Assembly: GCA_002430545.1 (NCBI GenBank)
Contig: DJCM01000008.1
Span: 1-23,593, forward strand
Direction of reading: 5' to 3'
DNA from: Flavobacteriaceae bacterium UBA5950
GTDB taxonomy: Bacteria > Bacteroidota > Bacteroidia > Flavobacteriales > Flavobacteriaceae
Length of the DNA stretch: 23,593 nucleotides
The notes beneath the pieces are model-generated. The model was not told the origin of the DNA. It saw only the letters and a list, made by a program, of their open reading frames with translations, and did no database searches. A program made the translations under genes and the position numbers. Positions 1 through 8,055 of this stretch are shown one piece after another. Position 1 is the first letter of the stretch. Every line of letters starts with the position of its first letter.

Positions 1-26
1 AGGTAGAATAAATAGACGCGTTTCAG

Positions 27-57
27 TTGTCTTGCAAGATTGATGAAAATACGTAGA
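27..57 (+). promoter_or_regulatory. Possible promoter of the tRNA-Ser gene
   Basis: TTG at 27-29 is followed after 20 bp by TACGTAGA at 50-57. This fits the -33 element and spacing of Bacteroidota promoters but matches the TAnnTTTG -7 element poorly. The expected start near 64 lies just before the tRNA at 73. The rest of 1-72 shows no gene that I can support. Confidence 0.3.
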
Positions 58-72
58 ATGCTCAAAAATATA

Positions 73-160
73 GGAGAGGTGGCCGAGTGGTCGAAGGCGC
101 ACGCCTGGAAAGTGTGTATACGCCAAAAGCGTATCGAGGGTTCGAATCCCTTCCTCTCTG
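73..160 (+). tRNA. tRNA-Ser, anticodon GGA
   Basis: The 88-nt sequence folds as a class II tRNA. The acceptor stem GGAGAGG (73-79) pairs with CCTCTCT (153-159), with one terminal G-U pair and discriminator G160. The D arm has the usual GGCCGAGTGG start and the T arm contains GGTTCGAATCC (139-149). The anticodon loop CTGGAAA carries GGA at 107-109, which reads the serine codons UCC and UCU. The long variable arm typical of serine tRNAs is a 6-bp hairpin, ATACGC (118-123) with GCGTAT (129-134). The 3' CCA is not encoded: CTA follows the discriminator, so a CCA-adding enzyme is needed. Confidence 0.97.
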
Positions 161-227
161 CTAGTTTGTTTAACATATTTTTATATCTTTAGGTCCAAAG
201 AAAAACAATAATTCAATTATTTCTATC

Positions 228-1058
228 ATGAAACGATTATCACTCTTATTATTTTTAGGTGCTCTAATGTCACAAACAGTGTTGTGGGCAAGCACAAACA
301 TTTCACAAGACCCCATTGAAGAAGTCGCTGTTGAAGAAGTTGATTCTGTAGATGTTGACTCCCTAGCTGTTGCTGACGAGGTTGCAATGGAACCCATGTC
401 AGAGGCAGAAGCGGAAGAAGCTGCACCAGCAGGATTTACACAAGAACTCAAGAAGCGATTCATTGAGGGTGGACCAGGATTTATGGGTATTGTATTGCTC
501 TGTTTAATCCTTGGACTTGCAATTGCAATTGAGAGAATTATTTTCCTCAATCTATCAACGACCAATACTGCCAAACTCACTGCATCTGTTGAGGATGCAC
601 TCAAAAGTGGTGGGGTAGAAGCTGCTAAAGAAGTTTGCCGAAATACTAGTGGTCCTGTTGCATCAATCTTTTATCAAGGTTTAGATCGTTCCTCAGAAGG
701 AATTGAAAACGCTGAAAAAGCAGTTGTTGCCTATGGAGGTGTTCAAATGGGTCAGCTTGAGAAAAATGTATCTTGGATCTCATTGTTTATTGCCCTAGCA
801 CCTATGCTTGGGTTTATGGGTACTGTAATTGGTATGATTCAAGCATTTGATAAAATTGAAGCTGCTGGCGATATGCAACCTTCACTCGTTGCAGGTGGTA
901 TTAAAGTAGCACTTTTGACAACTGTATTTGGATTGATTGTTGCAATTATTCTACAAATATTCTACAACTATATTGTTGCAAAAATTGATGGTATTGTTAA
1001 TGACATGGAAGACGCTTCCATTACATTAATGGATATGTTGGTTACAAATACAAAGTAA
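228..1058 (+). CDS. exbB: ExbB/TolQ/MotA-family proton-channel protein
   Basis: This is the inner-membrane stator subunit that, with ExbD, converts proton-motive force into energy for TonB-dependent outer-membrane transport. The 276-residue protein has a signal-peptide-like N terminus (1-22), an unusually acidic Glu/Asp/Ala-rich stretch (about 28-66), and the ExbB core. Core membrane segments lie at about 84-108, 184-207 and 222-246. The conserved stretch around APMLGFMGTVIGMIQAF (191-207) and the later GGIKVALLTTVFGL are family hallmarks. Assignment to ExbB rather than TolQ rests on the two ExbD genes and TonB receptor downstream, and no tolB or pal is present. It is the first gene of a four-gene operon. 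A TATCTTTA at 184-191 resembles a -7 element, but I see no well-spaced -33 element. The acidic N-terminal extension is longer than in E. coli ExbB and should face the periplasm. Confidence 0.92.
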   Translation: MKRLSLLLFLGALMSQTVLWASTNISQDPIEEVAVEEVDSVDVDSLAVADEVAMEPMSEAEAEEAAPAGFTQELKKRFIEGGPGFMGIVLLCLILGLAIAIERIIFLNLSTTNTAKLTASVEDALKSGGVEAAKEVCRNTSGPVASIFYQGLDRSSEGIENAEKAVVAYGGVQMGQLEKNVSWISLFIALAPMLGFMGTVIGMIQAFDKIEAAGDMQPSLVAGGIKVALLTTVFGLIVAIILQIFYNYIVAKIDGIVNDMEDASITLMDMLVTNTK

Positions 1059-1082
1059 TATTTCACCAATAAAAGTATCCTT

Positions 1083-1529
1083 ATGAATACGCAAAAGATA
1101 TTTAAATATACTGCCCTTGCGCTAGGTGTAATCGGCTTGATCCTTCAAGTCGTTATCCTCAACCAAGGCGATGACACGATTAAATTAAATGCTTTATCAG
1201 GTGACTATGGTGTTGTTTCTACCATGGTGACTTTGGCACTAATCGTGTTGGCAATAACAGTATCACTCACACTGATTTTCTCCATCAACAATTTAGCCTC
1301 TGATCCTAAGAAGCTTAAAAAAGCATTGCTTTCTATTGGTGCATTTGGAGTTGTTGTTCTCGTTGCATTTTTGTTTTCTTCAGGAACAGAAACACCATTA
1401 AAAGATGGTGAAATTCTATCTGCAGCTGGTTCTAGGTGGATTGAGACTGGTCTACGTACATTCTATTTCCTTGTATTTATTGCTGTTGGTGCAATGTTGT
1501 ACACTGGCATTATTCGATTGAAAAAATAA
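1083..1529 (+). CDS. Four-TM membrane protein of the exb operon, unknown function
   Basis: I do not recognise a characterised family for this 148-residue protein. It has four predicted membrane helices at about 6-26, 42-68, 82-101 and 126-146, joined by short loops and with few charged residues. It lies 24 nt after exbB and 6 nt before the first exbD, so it is almost certainly co-transcribed and probably works with the Exb complex, for example as an accessory or assembly subunit. That role is inferred from position only. From memory, small membrane proteins occur at this spot in other Flavobacteriaceae exb clusters, but I could not check this here. The ATG at 1083 is the natural start because the first helix begins directly after it. 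Confidence 0.8.
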   Translation: MNTQKIFKYTALALGVIGLILQVVILNQGDDTIKLNALSGDYGVVSTMVTLALIVLAITVSLTLIFSINNLASDPKKLKKALLSIGAFGVVVLVAFLFSSGTETPLKDGEILSAAGSRWIETGLRTFYFLVFIAVGAMLYTGIIRLKK

Positions 1530-1535
1530 AGTGTC

Positions 1536-2159
1536 ATGGCAAGAAGAAAAGCACCCGAAGTCAATGCAGGATCAATGGCAGATATTGCCTTTTTACTGCT
1601 GATTTTCTTTTTGGTAACAACAACCATTGAAACCGATTCTGGTCTAAATAGGAAATTACCTCCCATGGAAGACGTGGTGGATCCACCTATTATCAAGGAG
1701 CGTAACATCTTTACTGTAGTTGTCAATAAGTACAACCAATTGCTTGTAGAAGAAAAGCCACTTGAGCTTGTAAATCTACGAGAAGAAGCAGTCAAATTTC
1801 TTGACAATGGCGGAGGTAAAGTTGAAGAAGCTTGCGATTATTGTTTAGGAGATCGAGACCCAGATTCGTCTGATAACCCTGACAAAGCAGTGATATCGTT
1901 GAAAAATGACCGTGAAACGGACTATAAGGTTTATATCGCAGTCCAAAACGAATTGGTTGCAGCATATAATGTATTACGTAACAGAGAGTTCAAACGCTTA
2001 AATCCTAACTTGGGTCTTGATTTTGTTCAGGCGAATAAGATTTATAACGATCCAAGAACGAGCATTACTGAAAAAGAACGACTCAAATCACTGTTGGGCG
2101 AAGTAAAGTTGTTGTTTCCACAAAAGCTCTCAGAAGCAGAACCGAGTAAAACAAACTAG
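1536..2159 (+). CDS. exbD: ExbD/TolR-family biopolymer transport protein, long form with CxxC insertion
   Basis: This is the single-span partner of ExbB that carries the protonatable aspartate. A basic cytoplasmic N terminus leads into one membrane helix (about 16-34). Asp16 in the SMADIAFLLLIFF segment corresponds to the essential aspartate of ExbD. At 207 residues it is far longer than the usual 140. The periplasmic domain contains an insertion of roughly 60 residues with Cys100-Asp-Tyr-Cys103 followed by an Asp-rich segment. The C-terminal part then resumes with a sequence around VYIAVQNELVAAYN that looks like the end of a normal ExbD periplasmic domain. The stop codon is separated from the second exbD by only 2 nt, so the two paralogues are translationally close and probably form a heteromeric complex. 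Confidence 0.9.
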   Translation: MARRKAPEVNAGSMADIAFLLLIFFLVTTTIETDSGLNRKLPPMEDVVDPPIIKERNIFTVVVNKYNQLLVEEKPLELVNLREEAVKFLDNGGGKVEEACDYCLGDRDPDSSDNPDKAVISLKNDRETDYKVYIAVQNELVAAYNVLRNREFKRLNPNLGLDFVQANKIYNDPRTSITEKERLKSLLGEVKLLFPQKLSEAEPSKTN

Positions 2160-2161
2160 CA

Positions 2162-2644
2162 ATGTCAAAGTTTAAAAAGAAAAAAGGAGGAGACCTTCCA
2201 GCGATATCAACAGCTTCGCTGCCAGATATTGTTTTTATGTTATTATTCTTTTTTATGGTAGCAACTGTTATGCGTGACAACACTTTATTGGTGTCAAACA
2301 CATTACCAGCAGCCGATCAGGTGCAAAAGCTAGATAAAAAAGATCGAGTGATGTACATCTACGCAGGAAAGCCAAGTTCGCGTTATCAAGATAAATTTGG
2401 TACCCAGGCTCGTATCCAGCTAAATGATAAATTTGCAACAGTTCAAGACGTTGCAGCTTTTGTATTGGCTGAAAAGGCGTCAAAACGACAAGAATTGCAA
2501 AACGTGTTGACCACTGCACTCAAAGTTGATGGGGACACCAAAATGGGACTCATTTCTGATATCAAACAAGAACTGCGTAAAGTCAACGCACTAAAAATCA
2601 ACTATACGACTCGCGTTGGGGATTATTCTCAAAACCTGAACTAG
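2162..2644 (+). CDS. exbD: Second ExbD/TolR-family biopolymer transport protein
   Basis: The 160-residue paralogue has a Lys-rich cytoplasmic N terminus (residues 3-8), then a membrane helix containing SLPDIVFMLLFFFMV. Asp22 is the expected proton-carrying residue. The rest is a periplasmic domain without the CxxC insertion of its neighbour. It is the last gene of the exb operon, 2 nt after the first exbD and 25 nt before a strong terminator hairpin. Tandem exbD genes are common in Bacteroidota Exb systems, where the two copies have diverged. Which receptor each serves cannot be read from the sequence. A TolR identity is less likely because the Tol-Pal neighbours are absent. Confidence 0.9.
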   Translation: MSKFKKKKGGDLPAISTASLPDIVFMLLFFFMVATVMRDNTLLVSNTLPAADQVQKLDKKDRVMYIYAGKPSSRYQDKFGTQARIQLNDKFATVQDVAAFVLAEKASKRQELQNVLTTALKVDGDTKMGLISDIKQELRKVNALKINYTTRVGDYSQNLN

Positions 2645-2669
2645 GTCGGATAGATACAGCAATCATATA

Positions 2670-2697
2670 AGCGCCAGCATCATTGGCGCTTTTTTTA
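2670..2697 (+). terminator. Rho-independent terminator of the exb operon
   Basis: AGCGCCA (2670-2676) pairs perfectly with TGGCGCT (2684-2690) around a 7-nt loop and is followed by a run of T to 2696. The T-rich tail ends only a few bases before the next start codon at 2708. It also contains TATTTTTG (2696-2703), an exact match to the Bacteroidota -7 consensus, though without a usable -33 element. Confidence 0.9.
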
Positions 2698-2707
2698 TTT
2701 TTGGGAT

Positions 2708-3358
2708 ATGCAAAAACAGCTATTTGTATTTCTTTTTTTGACGAGTTTTACTCTCGCACAATCTCAAGCTGATTCAGCATATAGAGAGGATCAGATATAT
2801 GCCGCTATTGGCTACCCACTGCTTCTCAATTCCCCTGATGGGATCACCCAAAATAAACTATCTCACACCTTCTCTCTTGGATATATTCGTGATATGCCAA
2901 TCAATGACAATAGAAACATAGCCATTGGACTGGGTTTGGGAATCAATTATAATGTATTGTTTACCAACCTACAATTCAATGACGATATGACCACCAATGT
3001 GGTATCAAGTGATATCATTAATCAATGGAACTCCGCTGAAGTAGAAATTCCATTAGAATTTAGATGGAGAAACTCAACCCCGACCAATTATCGATTTTGG
3101 CGTGTGTATGCAGGGTTGGTTGGGCATTATGCACTTTCGGCAAAACAATATACAAATTCAGGTTCGTTGAAGTCTTCAGTGCCTCTTACCACTCGAAACT
3201 TCAGATTGGCATTTCGATTAAATGTTGGAAACAACACATGGAATTTGACTTATTCTTATCCGATTGATTCATTATTCGATTTTGGAAAAAGCCCTGAGGA
3301 TAAAACACTTAGCGAAATAAAAACTGCAAAATTGGGTCTGATTTTTTATATTTTTTAA
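2708..3358 (+). CDS. Small outer-membrane beta-barrel protein, PorT-like
   Basis: The 216-residue protein has a Sec signal peptide (about 1-18) and then alternating hydrophobic/polar strands suited to an eight-stranded outer-membrane barrel. Examples are IYAAIGYPLLL, IAIGLGLGINY, EVEIPLEFRW, WRVYAGLVGHYAL and the last strand TAKLGLIFYIF. It ends in Phe, as many barrel proteins do. It resembles the loose PorT/outer-membrane beta-barrel group of Bacteroidota. I do not claim that it is PorT itself, the type IX secretion component. The start codon lies 11 nt after the exb terminator stem tail and no later Met precedes the signal peptide, so the gene has either an almost leaderless mRNA or read-through transcription. 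Function is unknown; a structural or small porin role is possible. Confidence 0.7.
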   Translation: MQKQLFVFLFLTSFTLAQSQADSAYREDQIYAAIGYPLLLNSPDGITQNKLSHTFSLGYIRDMPINDNRNIAIGLGLGINYNVLFTNLQFNDDMTTNVVSSDIINQWNSAEVEIPLEFRWRNSTPTNYRFWRVYAGLVGHYALSAKQYTNSGSLKSSVPLTTRNFRLAFRLNVGNNTWNLTYSYPIDSLFDFGKSPEDKTLSEIKTAKLGLIFYIF

Positions 3359-3408
3359 AAAAAATCGATTGAAAATTCATCAAATCCGCAAGGAAAAAAA
3401 TTAAATAG

Positions 3409-3416
3409 TATCTTTA
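3409..3416 (+). promoter_or_regulatory. Possible -7 element for the large TonB receptor
   Basis: TATCTTTA matches seven of eight positions of TAnnTTTG (counting nn as free) and sits 33 nt before the start codon. The position expected for the -33 element holds only TCCG, so support is partial. Confidence 0.3.
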
Positions 3417-3449
3417 CAGGATAAAGTTTTATTAAAACCTAATTAAAAA

Positions 3450-6392
3450 ATGAAAAAATTATTAACACTTATAGCCGTGTTTGCATCGTTTACGATGTGG
3501 GCACAAACCCAGGTTTCGGGTACAGTTACTGACGCTGACGGACAACCGCTTCCAGGGGCAAATATTGTAATGGATGGCACCACAGGTGCTGTTTCTGACT
3601 TTGACGGTAATTTTTCTCTGTCAACTGATCAACAACCACCATTTACGCTCACTGTTTCTAGTGTGGGCTACGAGTCGACGACTGTAGATGTAACTTCGGT
3701 TAGTGGATCATTAACAATCCAACTATCTGAGGGGAGCACACAACTCGATGAGATTGTAGTTTCTGCATCTCGTTTTGCACAAAGAATATTTGAATCTCCT
3801 GTGACAATAGAGAAGTATAGTGTTCAGCAAATCGCTGCCACTCCTGCTGCAGACTTTTTCAATGGCTTAGAAAACCTTAAAGGTATACAACTTTCTCAAG
3901 GTGGGTTTTTGTTAAACCAAGTTATTACGAGAGGTTTTGGAACTGTTTACAACGAAGGGTTCGTAACACTTGTCGATGGGATGAATAATATGTCTCCATT
4001 ATTCGGTTTTGCTATGGGTAACTTGATCGGTCTGAATGAACTTGATGTTCAGAGTGTAGAGGTAATTCCTGGTCCCGCTTCAGCACTTTATGGAGCTGAT
4101 GCATACAAAGGAATCATGTTTCTAAACAGTAAAAACCCTTTCGATCATGAAGGGATAAGTTTTTATTATCGTACAGGGCAGACAAGCCAAGAGGCTTCAG
4201 GAACGAATGATTTCAATGATTTTGGTATCCGGCTTGCCACCAAATTGAGTGATAAATTAGCAGTAAAAGCAACAATTGCACACAAAAAAGGTACGGAGTG
4301 GGGTGCTGCTGAATTTTCTCATCAACCTGTTGTTGGTGGAGAAGTAGACCCTAATTATCCTGTAACTGCTCCTGATTATAATGGTTTGAACATTTATGGA
4401 GAAAGAATGTTTCCTAGTTCAAACACTTGGGCTTTACTTGGTCAATTAAACCCTGCCACAGCATCACTTGCTACTTTAGCACCAAATTATTTTGATGCTG
4501 TTAACAGTACTGGTTATAGAGACGAGGATTTATTATCGGATAACGCTGAAAATACAAAGTACAATTTAGCGATTCATTATCGACCTAACACTGAAACTGA
4601 AATTTCATTGTCATCCCTTGTTGGTAAAGGAGACTCTCCATTGCAAGGATTTGGTCGTTATTCGATGAAAAATATTCAAATCGAACAGCATAAATTTGAA
4701 GTAAACAAAGGAAGATTAAACTTTAAGTCCTATTACACAAGAGAGCAGGACGGAGATAGCTATTCTATTTCTGCTGCTGCATCATTGATAGCCAATGACT
4801 CTGAATCGAACATTGCTGACCTTACAGAACTTGGATTAAGTTCATTTAGTGGCTATTCAGGATGGTTTACAAATTATAACCTAGCCTATATGGGAACCTT
4901 AGCGGCTGCATCTAATCCGGCTTATGCACCTGCATTTCCTGGAGACCCTAATGGTATTCTTAGTTTTGTTGGAAATACAGCTGACCCAAATAGTGTAACA
5001 ATGCACATTTTGGCAAATACAGCAGGGGGAACAGCTCCTAACAGTAGCTTATCAATCAATGATAATGCAGCCTTTACAAGTTTTGGCGGCACAGGATTTG
5101 CTCACAATGCTGCAAGAGGAATTGCGAATCAAGGTATGATTCAGCCTGGCACTTCAAAATTTGATGCTGCTTTAAGTAGATATACCAAAGAAAACCTTCC
5201 TGTTGTTGCTGGTGGATCGGGAATATTTGACGATACTAAAACATATAACTTTGAGTTAAATTATGATCTAGCTGATGTTGTAGATTTTGCTGATTTCTTG
5301 GTTGGAGCATCTTACAGAATGACTGAACTCAATTCAGCAGGTACAATATATGCTGACCAAGATGGTCCGATTGAGTACTTTGATTATGGTGCTTATGTAC
5401 AAGGTGTCAAAAAATTATTCAACGACAAAGTAACTCTTACTGGTTCACTTCGTCTTGATAAAGCAGAGTTTTTTGATTCTAATTTTACACCAAGATTGGC
5501 TGCTTTAATTAACTTAAGTGAGAACCAAAATCTCCGTTTTTCGTATCAAACAGGATTTAGAAATCCAACCAATCAGGACCAGTATATAGGTTTATTTGCA
5601 GGAGATGTAACCCTATTTGGTACATCACCTGACAATATTGATAGGTATAATGGAACTGTCGTTCTAACCAATGGATCTGTTGCAACCTTCACCGGCAATT
5701 TTGTATTCAATAATTCATACAACGAAGATGGTACTAGTTCCGACTTAAAACACGTTTCTTCCGAAAAGGTAACATCTATCGATTTAGGATATAGATTTAA
5801 CTCGAACTCGACTAGCTTTGATATATCTGCATACTATAGTGATTTTGATAATAAAATTGGATCTACGAATGTTTATGTTCCATCTTTAGTTGATGGGGTA
5901 ATAACAATGGACAATTATCGTGCGCTAGGGTCCTTTGCGATTTATCAAGCCGACTCAAACTCTGACGAGGACTTGAAAACCTATGGTCTTAGTGTTGAAT
6001 TTGTTCAAGCCCTTACTGATAAGCTAATGTTCAATCTAATTTATGATTATAACAAGTTAGACTTCACGCCTGATCCTTCTTCAGACTTCGAAGCTGCATT
6101 TAACACACCAGAACACAACATAAAAGGTGGGATTGTAGGTAAGCTTAGTAATGCTATTTCATACAATTTATCTGCACGATATAATTCCGAGTACTATTAT
6201 GAAGCTTCGTTTATAGATGGTATGATAGACAGTAAAACAGTCTTAGATGCGCAAGTTTCTTTTGATTTAACTGACATTAATGCTGTACTAAAAGTTGGTG
6301 GAAATAATATTGGAGGAAAAGATTACCAAAGTGTTCTAGGTGGAGGAAATATTGGCTCCGTCTATTACACATCGATTACATTTGATTTCTAA
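3450..6392 (+). CDS. TonB-dependent outer-membrane receptor, carboxypeptidase-regulatory-like N-terminal domain
   Basis: This 980-residue receptor imports an unidentified substrate across the outer membrane using energy from the Exb/TonB complex. A signal peptide (1-19, ending WAQ) precedes a CarboxypepD_reg-like domain (about 20-95, with GTVTDADGQPLPGANI and DFDGNFSL). A TonB-box-like LDEIVVSA (99-106) follows, then the plug (about 111-230, with VEVIPGPASALYGADAYKG) and the barrel, which ends in ITFDF with a terminal Phe. The modular N terminus is shared with SusC proteins, but no susD-like lipoprotein is next to it. The regulatory-type signature in the usual SusC plug is also absent, so I treat it as a stand-alone receptor. 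A long loop-rich region (about 440-560) may be the extracellular substrate surface. It lies 57 nt after nothing but AT-rich sequence and has its own terminator downstream. Adjacent exb genes make joint function plausible. Confidence 0.93.
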   Translation: MKKLLTLIAVFASFTMWAQTQVSGTVTDADGQPLPGANIVMDGTTGAVSDFDGNFSLSTDQQPPFTLTVSSVGYESTTVDVTSVSGSLTIQLSEGSTQLDEIVVSASRFAQRIFESPVTIEKYSVQQIAATPAADFFNGLENLKGIQLSQGGFLLNQVITRGFGTVYNEGFVTLVDGMNNMSPLFGFAMGNLIGLNELDVQSVEVIPGPASALYGADAYKGIMFLNSKNPFDHEGISFYYRTGQTSQEASGTNDFNDFGIRLATKLSDKLAVKATIAHKKGTEWGAAEFSHQPVVGGEVDPNYPVTAPDYNGLNIYGERMFPSSNTWALLGQLNPATASLATLAPNYFDAVNSTGYRDEDLLSDNAENTKYNLAIHYRPNTETEISLSSLVGKGDSPLQGFGRYSMKNIQIEQHKFEVNKGRLNFKSYYTREQDGDSYSISAAASLIANDSESNIADLTELGLSSFSGYSGWFTNYNLAYMGTLAAASNPAYAPAFPGDPNGILSFVGNTADPNSVTMHILANTAGGTAPNSSLSINDNAAFTSFGGTGFAHNAARGIANQGMIQPGTSKFDAALSRYTKENLPVVAGGSGIFDDTKTYNFELNYDLADVVDFADFLVGASYRMTELNSAGTIYADQDGPIEYFDYGAYVQGVKKLFNDKVTLTGSLRLDKAEFFDSNFTPRLAALINLSENQNLRFSYQTGFRNPTNQDQYIGLFAGDVTLFGTSPDNIDRYNGTVVLTNGSVATFTGNFVFNNSYNEDGTSSDLKHVSSEKVTSIDLGYRFNSNSTSFDISAYYSDFDNKIGSTNVYVPSLVDGVITMDNYRALGSFAIYQADSNSDEDLKTYGLSVEFVQALTDKLMFNLIYDYNKLDFTPDPSSDFEAAFNTPEHNIKGGIVGKLSNAISYNLSARYNSEYYYEASFIDGMIDSKTVLDAQVSFDLTDINAVLKVGGNNIGGKDYQSVLGGGNIGSVYYTSITFDF

Positions 6393-6414
6393 TAACCATC
6401 AATTCTAACTTAAT

Positions 6415-6441
6415 AAAAAGCACCTGAAAGGGTGCTTTTTT
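6415..6441 (+). terminator. Rho-independent terminator after the large TonB receptor
   Basis: AAAAAGCACC (6415-6424) pairs with GGTGCTTTTT (6431-6440) around the loop TGAAAG, followed by a T-run. The A/T arms make it symmetric, but the genes on both sides point rightwards, so it serves the TonB receptor. Confidence 0.9.
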
Positions 6442-6478
6442 GTTTATAAATCAATCGATAAAATCTCAGTTTTTGCCT

Positions 6479-6486
6479 TATATTTG
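6479..6486 (+). promoter_or_regulatory. -7 element of the atpD-atpC promoter
   Basis: TATATTTG is an exact TAnnTTTG match located 43 nt before the atpD start and downstream of the preceding terminator. No good TTTG stands 19-21 bp upstream, so the -33 element is weak. Transcription should begin around 6491-6494. Confidence 0.55.
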
Positions 6487-6529
6487 CAGCCAATAAAATA
6501 ATTTTTAGGCAAACATATTTCTATATTCT

Positions 6530-8050
6530 ATGGCTCAAGTAAAAGGTAAAGTCGCCCAAATTATTGGCCCTGTTGTTGATGTATCATTCGATACCTCGGT
6601 AGCTCCTCTTCCAGACATCTATGATTCACTCGAAATCAGTAAAGATGATGGTAGTCAGCTCGTGTTGGAAGTGCAGTCGCACATTGGTGAGGACCAAGTT
6701 CGAACCATTTCCATGGACTCAACAGATGGGTTGCAGCGTGGCGCTGATGTTGTTGCGACAGGAAACCCAATCCAAATGCCAATTGGTGAGGCAGTCAACG
6801 GAAGACTGTTTAACGTCATTGGCGATGCGATTGACGGCATTGGAAACCTTCCTAAAACAAAAAAAGATGGACTGCCAATTCACAGAAATGCACCCGATTT
6901 TGATCAATTATCCACTTCAACAGAAGTTCTTTTTACAGGTATCAAAGTCATTGACTTAATTGAGCCTTATGCCAAAGGAGGAAAAATTGGATTATTTGGT
7001 GGTGCAGGAGTTGGAAAAACAGTATTGATCCAAGAACTTATAAACAACATCGCCAAAGGACACGGAGGATTGTCTGTATTTGCTGGTGTTGGCGAACGTA
7101 CGCGCGAGGGTAATGACCTTCTTCGTGAAATGCTCGAATCTGGTATTATCAAATATGGAGATGAGTTTATGGAATCCATGGAAAAAGGTGGATGGGACTT
7201 GAGTAAAATCGATCAAGAGGCACTAAAAGAATCAAAAGCAACATTTGTCTTTGGTCAAATGAACGAACCCCCAGGAGCACGTGCTCGTGTGGCACTTTCT
7301 GGACTTACTGTTGCAGAATATTTCCGTGATGGCGCAGGTGATGGACAGGGGAAAGACGTTCTTTTCTTCGTGGACAACATCTTCCGATTTACTCAAGCTG
7401 GTTCTGAGGTGTCTGCACTACTCGGTCGTATGCCATCTGCAGTAGGATATCAACCAACCCTAGCAACCGAAATGGGTGCGATGCAAGAACGAATTACCTC
7501 TACCAAAAAAGGCTCGATTACGTCAGTACAAGCAGTGTATGTACCTGCTGATGACTTGACAGACCCTGCACCAGCAACAACCTTTGCTCACTTGGACGCC
7601 ACGACTGTATTGTCGCGTAAAATTGCAGAGCTTGGGATCTACCCAGCAGTAGATCCACTCGATTCAACTTCCAGAATCTTAACGCCTGAAATCCTTGGGG
7701 ATGAGCATTACAATTGTGCTCAGAGAGTAAAAGAATTACTTCAGCGATACAAAGAGTTGCAAGACATCATTGCCATTCTTGGTATGGAAGAACTTTCAGA
7801 GGAAGACAAACTTGCGGTTGCAAGAGCACGTCGAGTGCAGCGATTCCTTTCACAGCCGTTCCACGTTGCAGAACAATTTACTGGTATTCCTGGTGTATTG
7901 GTCGATATAAAAGACACCATCAAAGGATTTAATATGATTATGGATGGTGAGCTCGATGACCTGCCAGAGGCTGCCTTTAACCTCAAAGGTACCATTGAAG
8001 AAGCCATTGAAGCTGGTGAGAAAATGCTCGCAGAAGCCAAAGAATCTTAA
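6530..8050 (+). CDS. atpD: F1F0 ATP synthase subunit beta
   Basis: This is the catalytic subunit of the F1 sector on the cytoplasmic side of the membrane. The 506-residue protein has the N-terminal beta-barrel (about 1-80), then the nucleotide-binding domain. Walker A is GGAGVGKT (157-164) and the catalytic glutamate is Glu189 in GVGERTREG. Walker B lies in DVLFFVDNIFRF (276-287), and the signature PAVDPLDSTSRIL follows at 372-384. The DELSEED loop is present as EELSEED (420-426). It is about 40 residues longer than E. coli beta. Part of the difference is an insertion at about 207-236 (KYGDEFMESMEKGGWDLS region), which I recall as typical of Bacteroidota. Only atpC follows. The other F1F0 genes are not in the window, which fits the split arrangement in many Flavobacteriaceae. 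Confidence 0.98.
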   Translation: MAQVKGKVAQIIGPVVDVSFDTSVAPLPDIYDSLEISKDDGSQLVLEVQSHIGEDQVRTISMDSTDGLQRGADVVATGNPIQMPIGEAVNGRLFNVIGDAIDGIGNLPKTKKDGLPIHRNAPDFDQLSTSTEVLFTGIKVIDLIEPYAKGGKIGLFGGAGVGKTVLIQELINNIAKGHGGLSVFAGVGERTREGNDLLREMLESGIIKYGDEFMESMEKGGWDLSKIDQEALKESKATFVFGQMNEPPGARARVALSGLTVAEYFRDGAGDGQGKDVLFFVDNIFRFTQAGSEVSALLGRMPSAVGYQPTLATEMGAMQERITSTKKGSITSVQAVYVPADDLTDPAPATTFAHLDATTVLSRKIAELGIYPAVDPLDSTSRILTPEILGDEHYNCAQRVKELLQRYKELQDIIAILGMEELSEEDKLAVARARRVQRFLSQPFHVAEQFTGIPGVLVDIKDTIKGFNMIMDGELDDLPEAAFNLKGTIEEAIEAGEKMLAEAKES

Positions 8051-8055
8051 TCATT

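Noticed and set aside
170..604. Long minus-strand frame opposite exbB
   Set aside because: It is a Ser/Thr-rich shadow of the Glu/Ala-rich exbB N terminus.
228..2644. Tol-Pal operon (tolQ-tolR)
   Set aside because: Two ExbD-type genes, an adjacent TonB receptor, and no tolA, tolB or pal point to an Exb system.
3450..6392. SusC/SusD polysaccharide-utilisation locus
   Set aside because: No SusD-like lipoprotein, glycoside hydrolase or sigma/anti-sigma pair is present next to the receptor.
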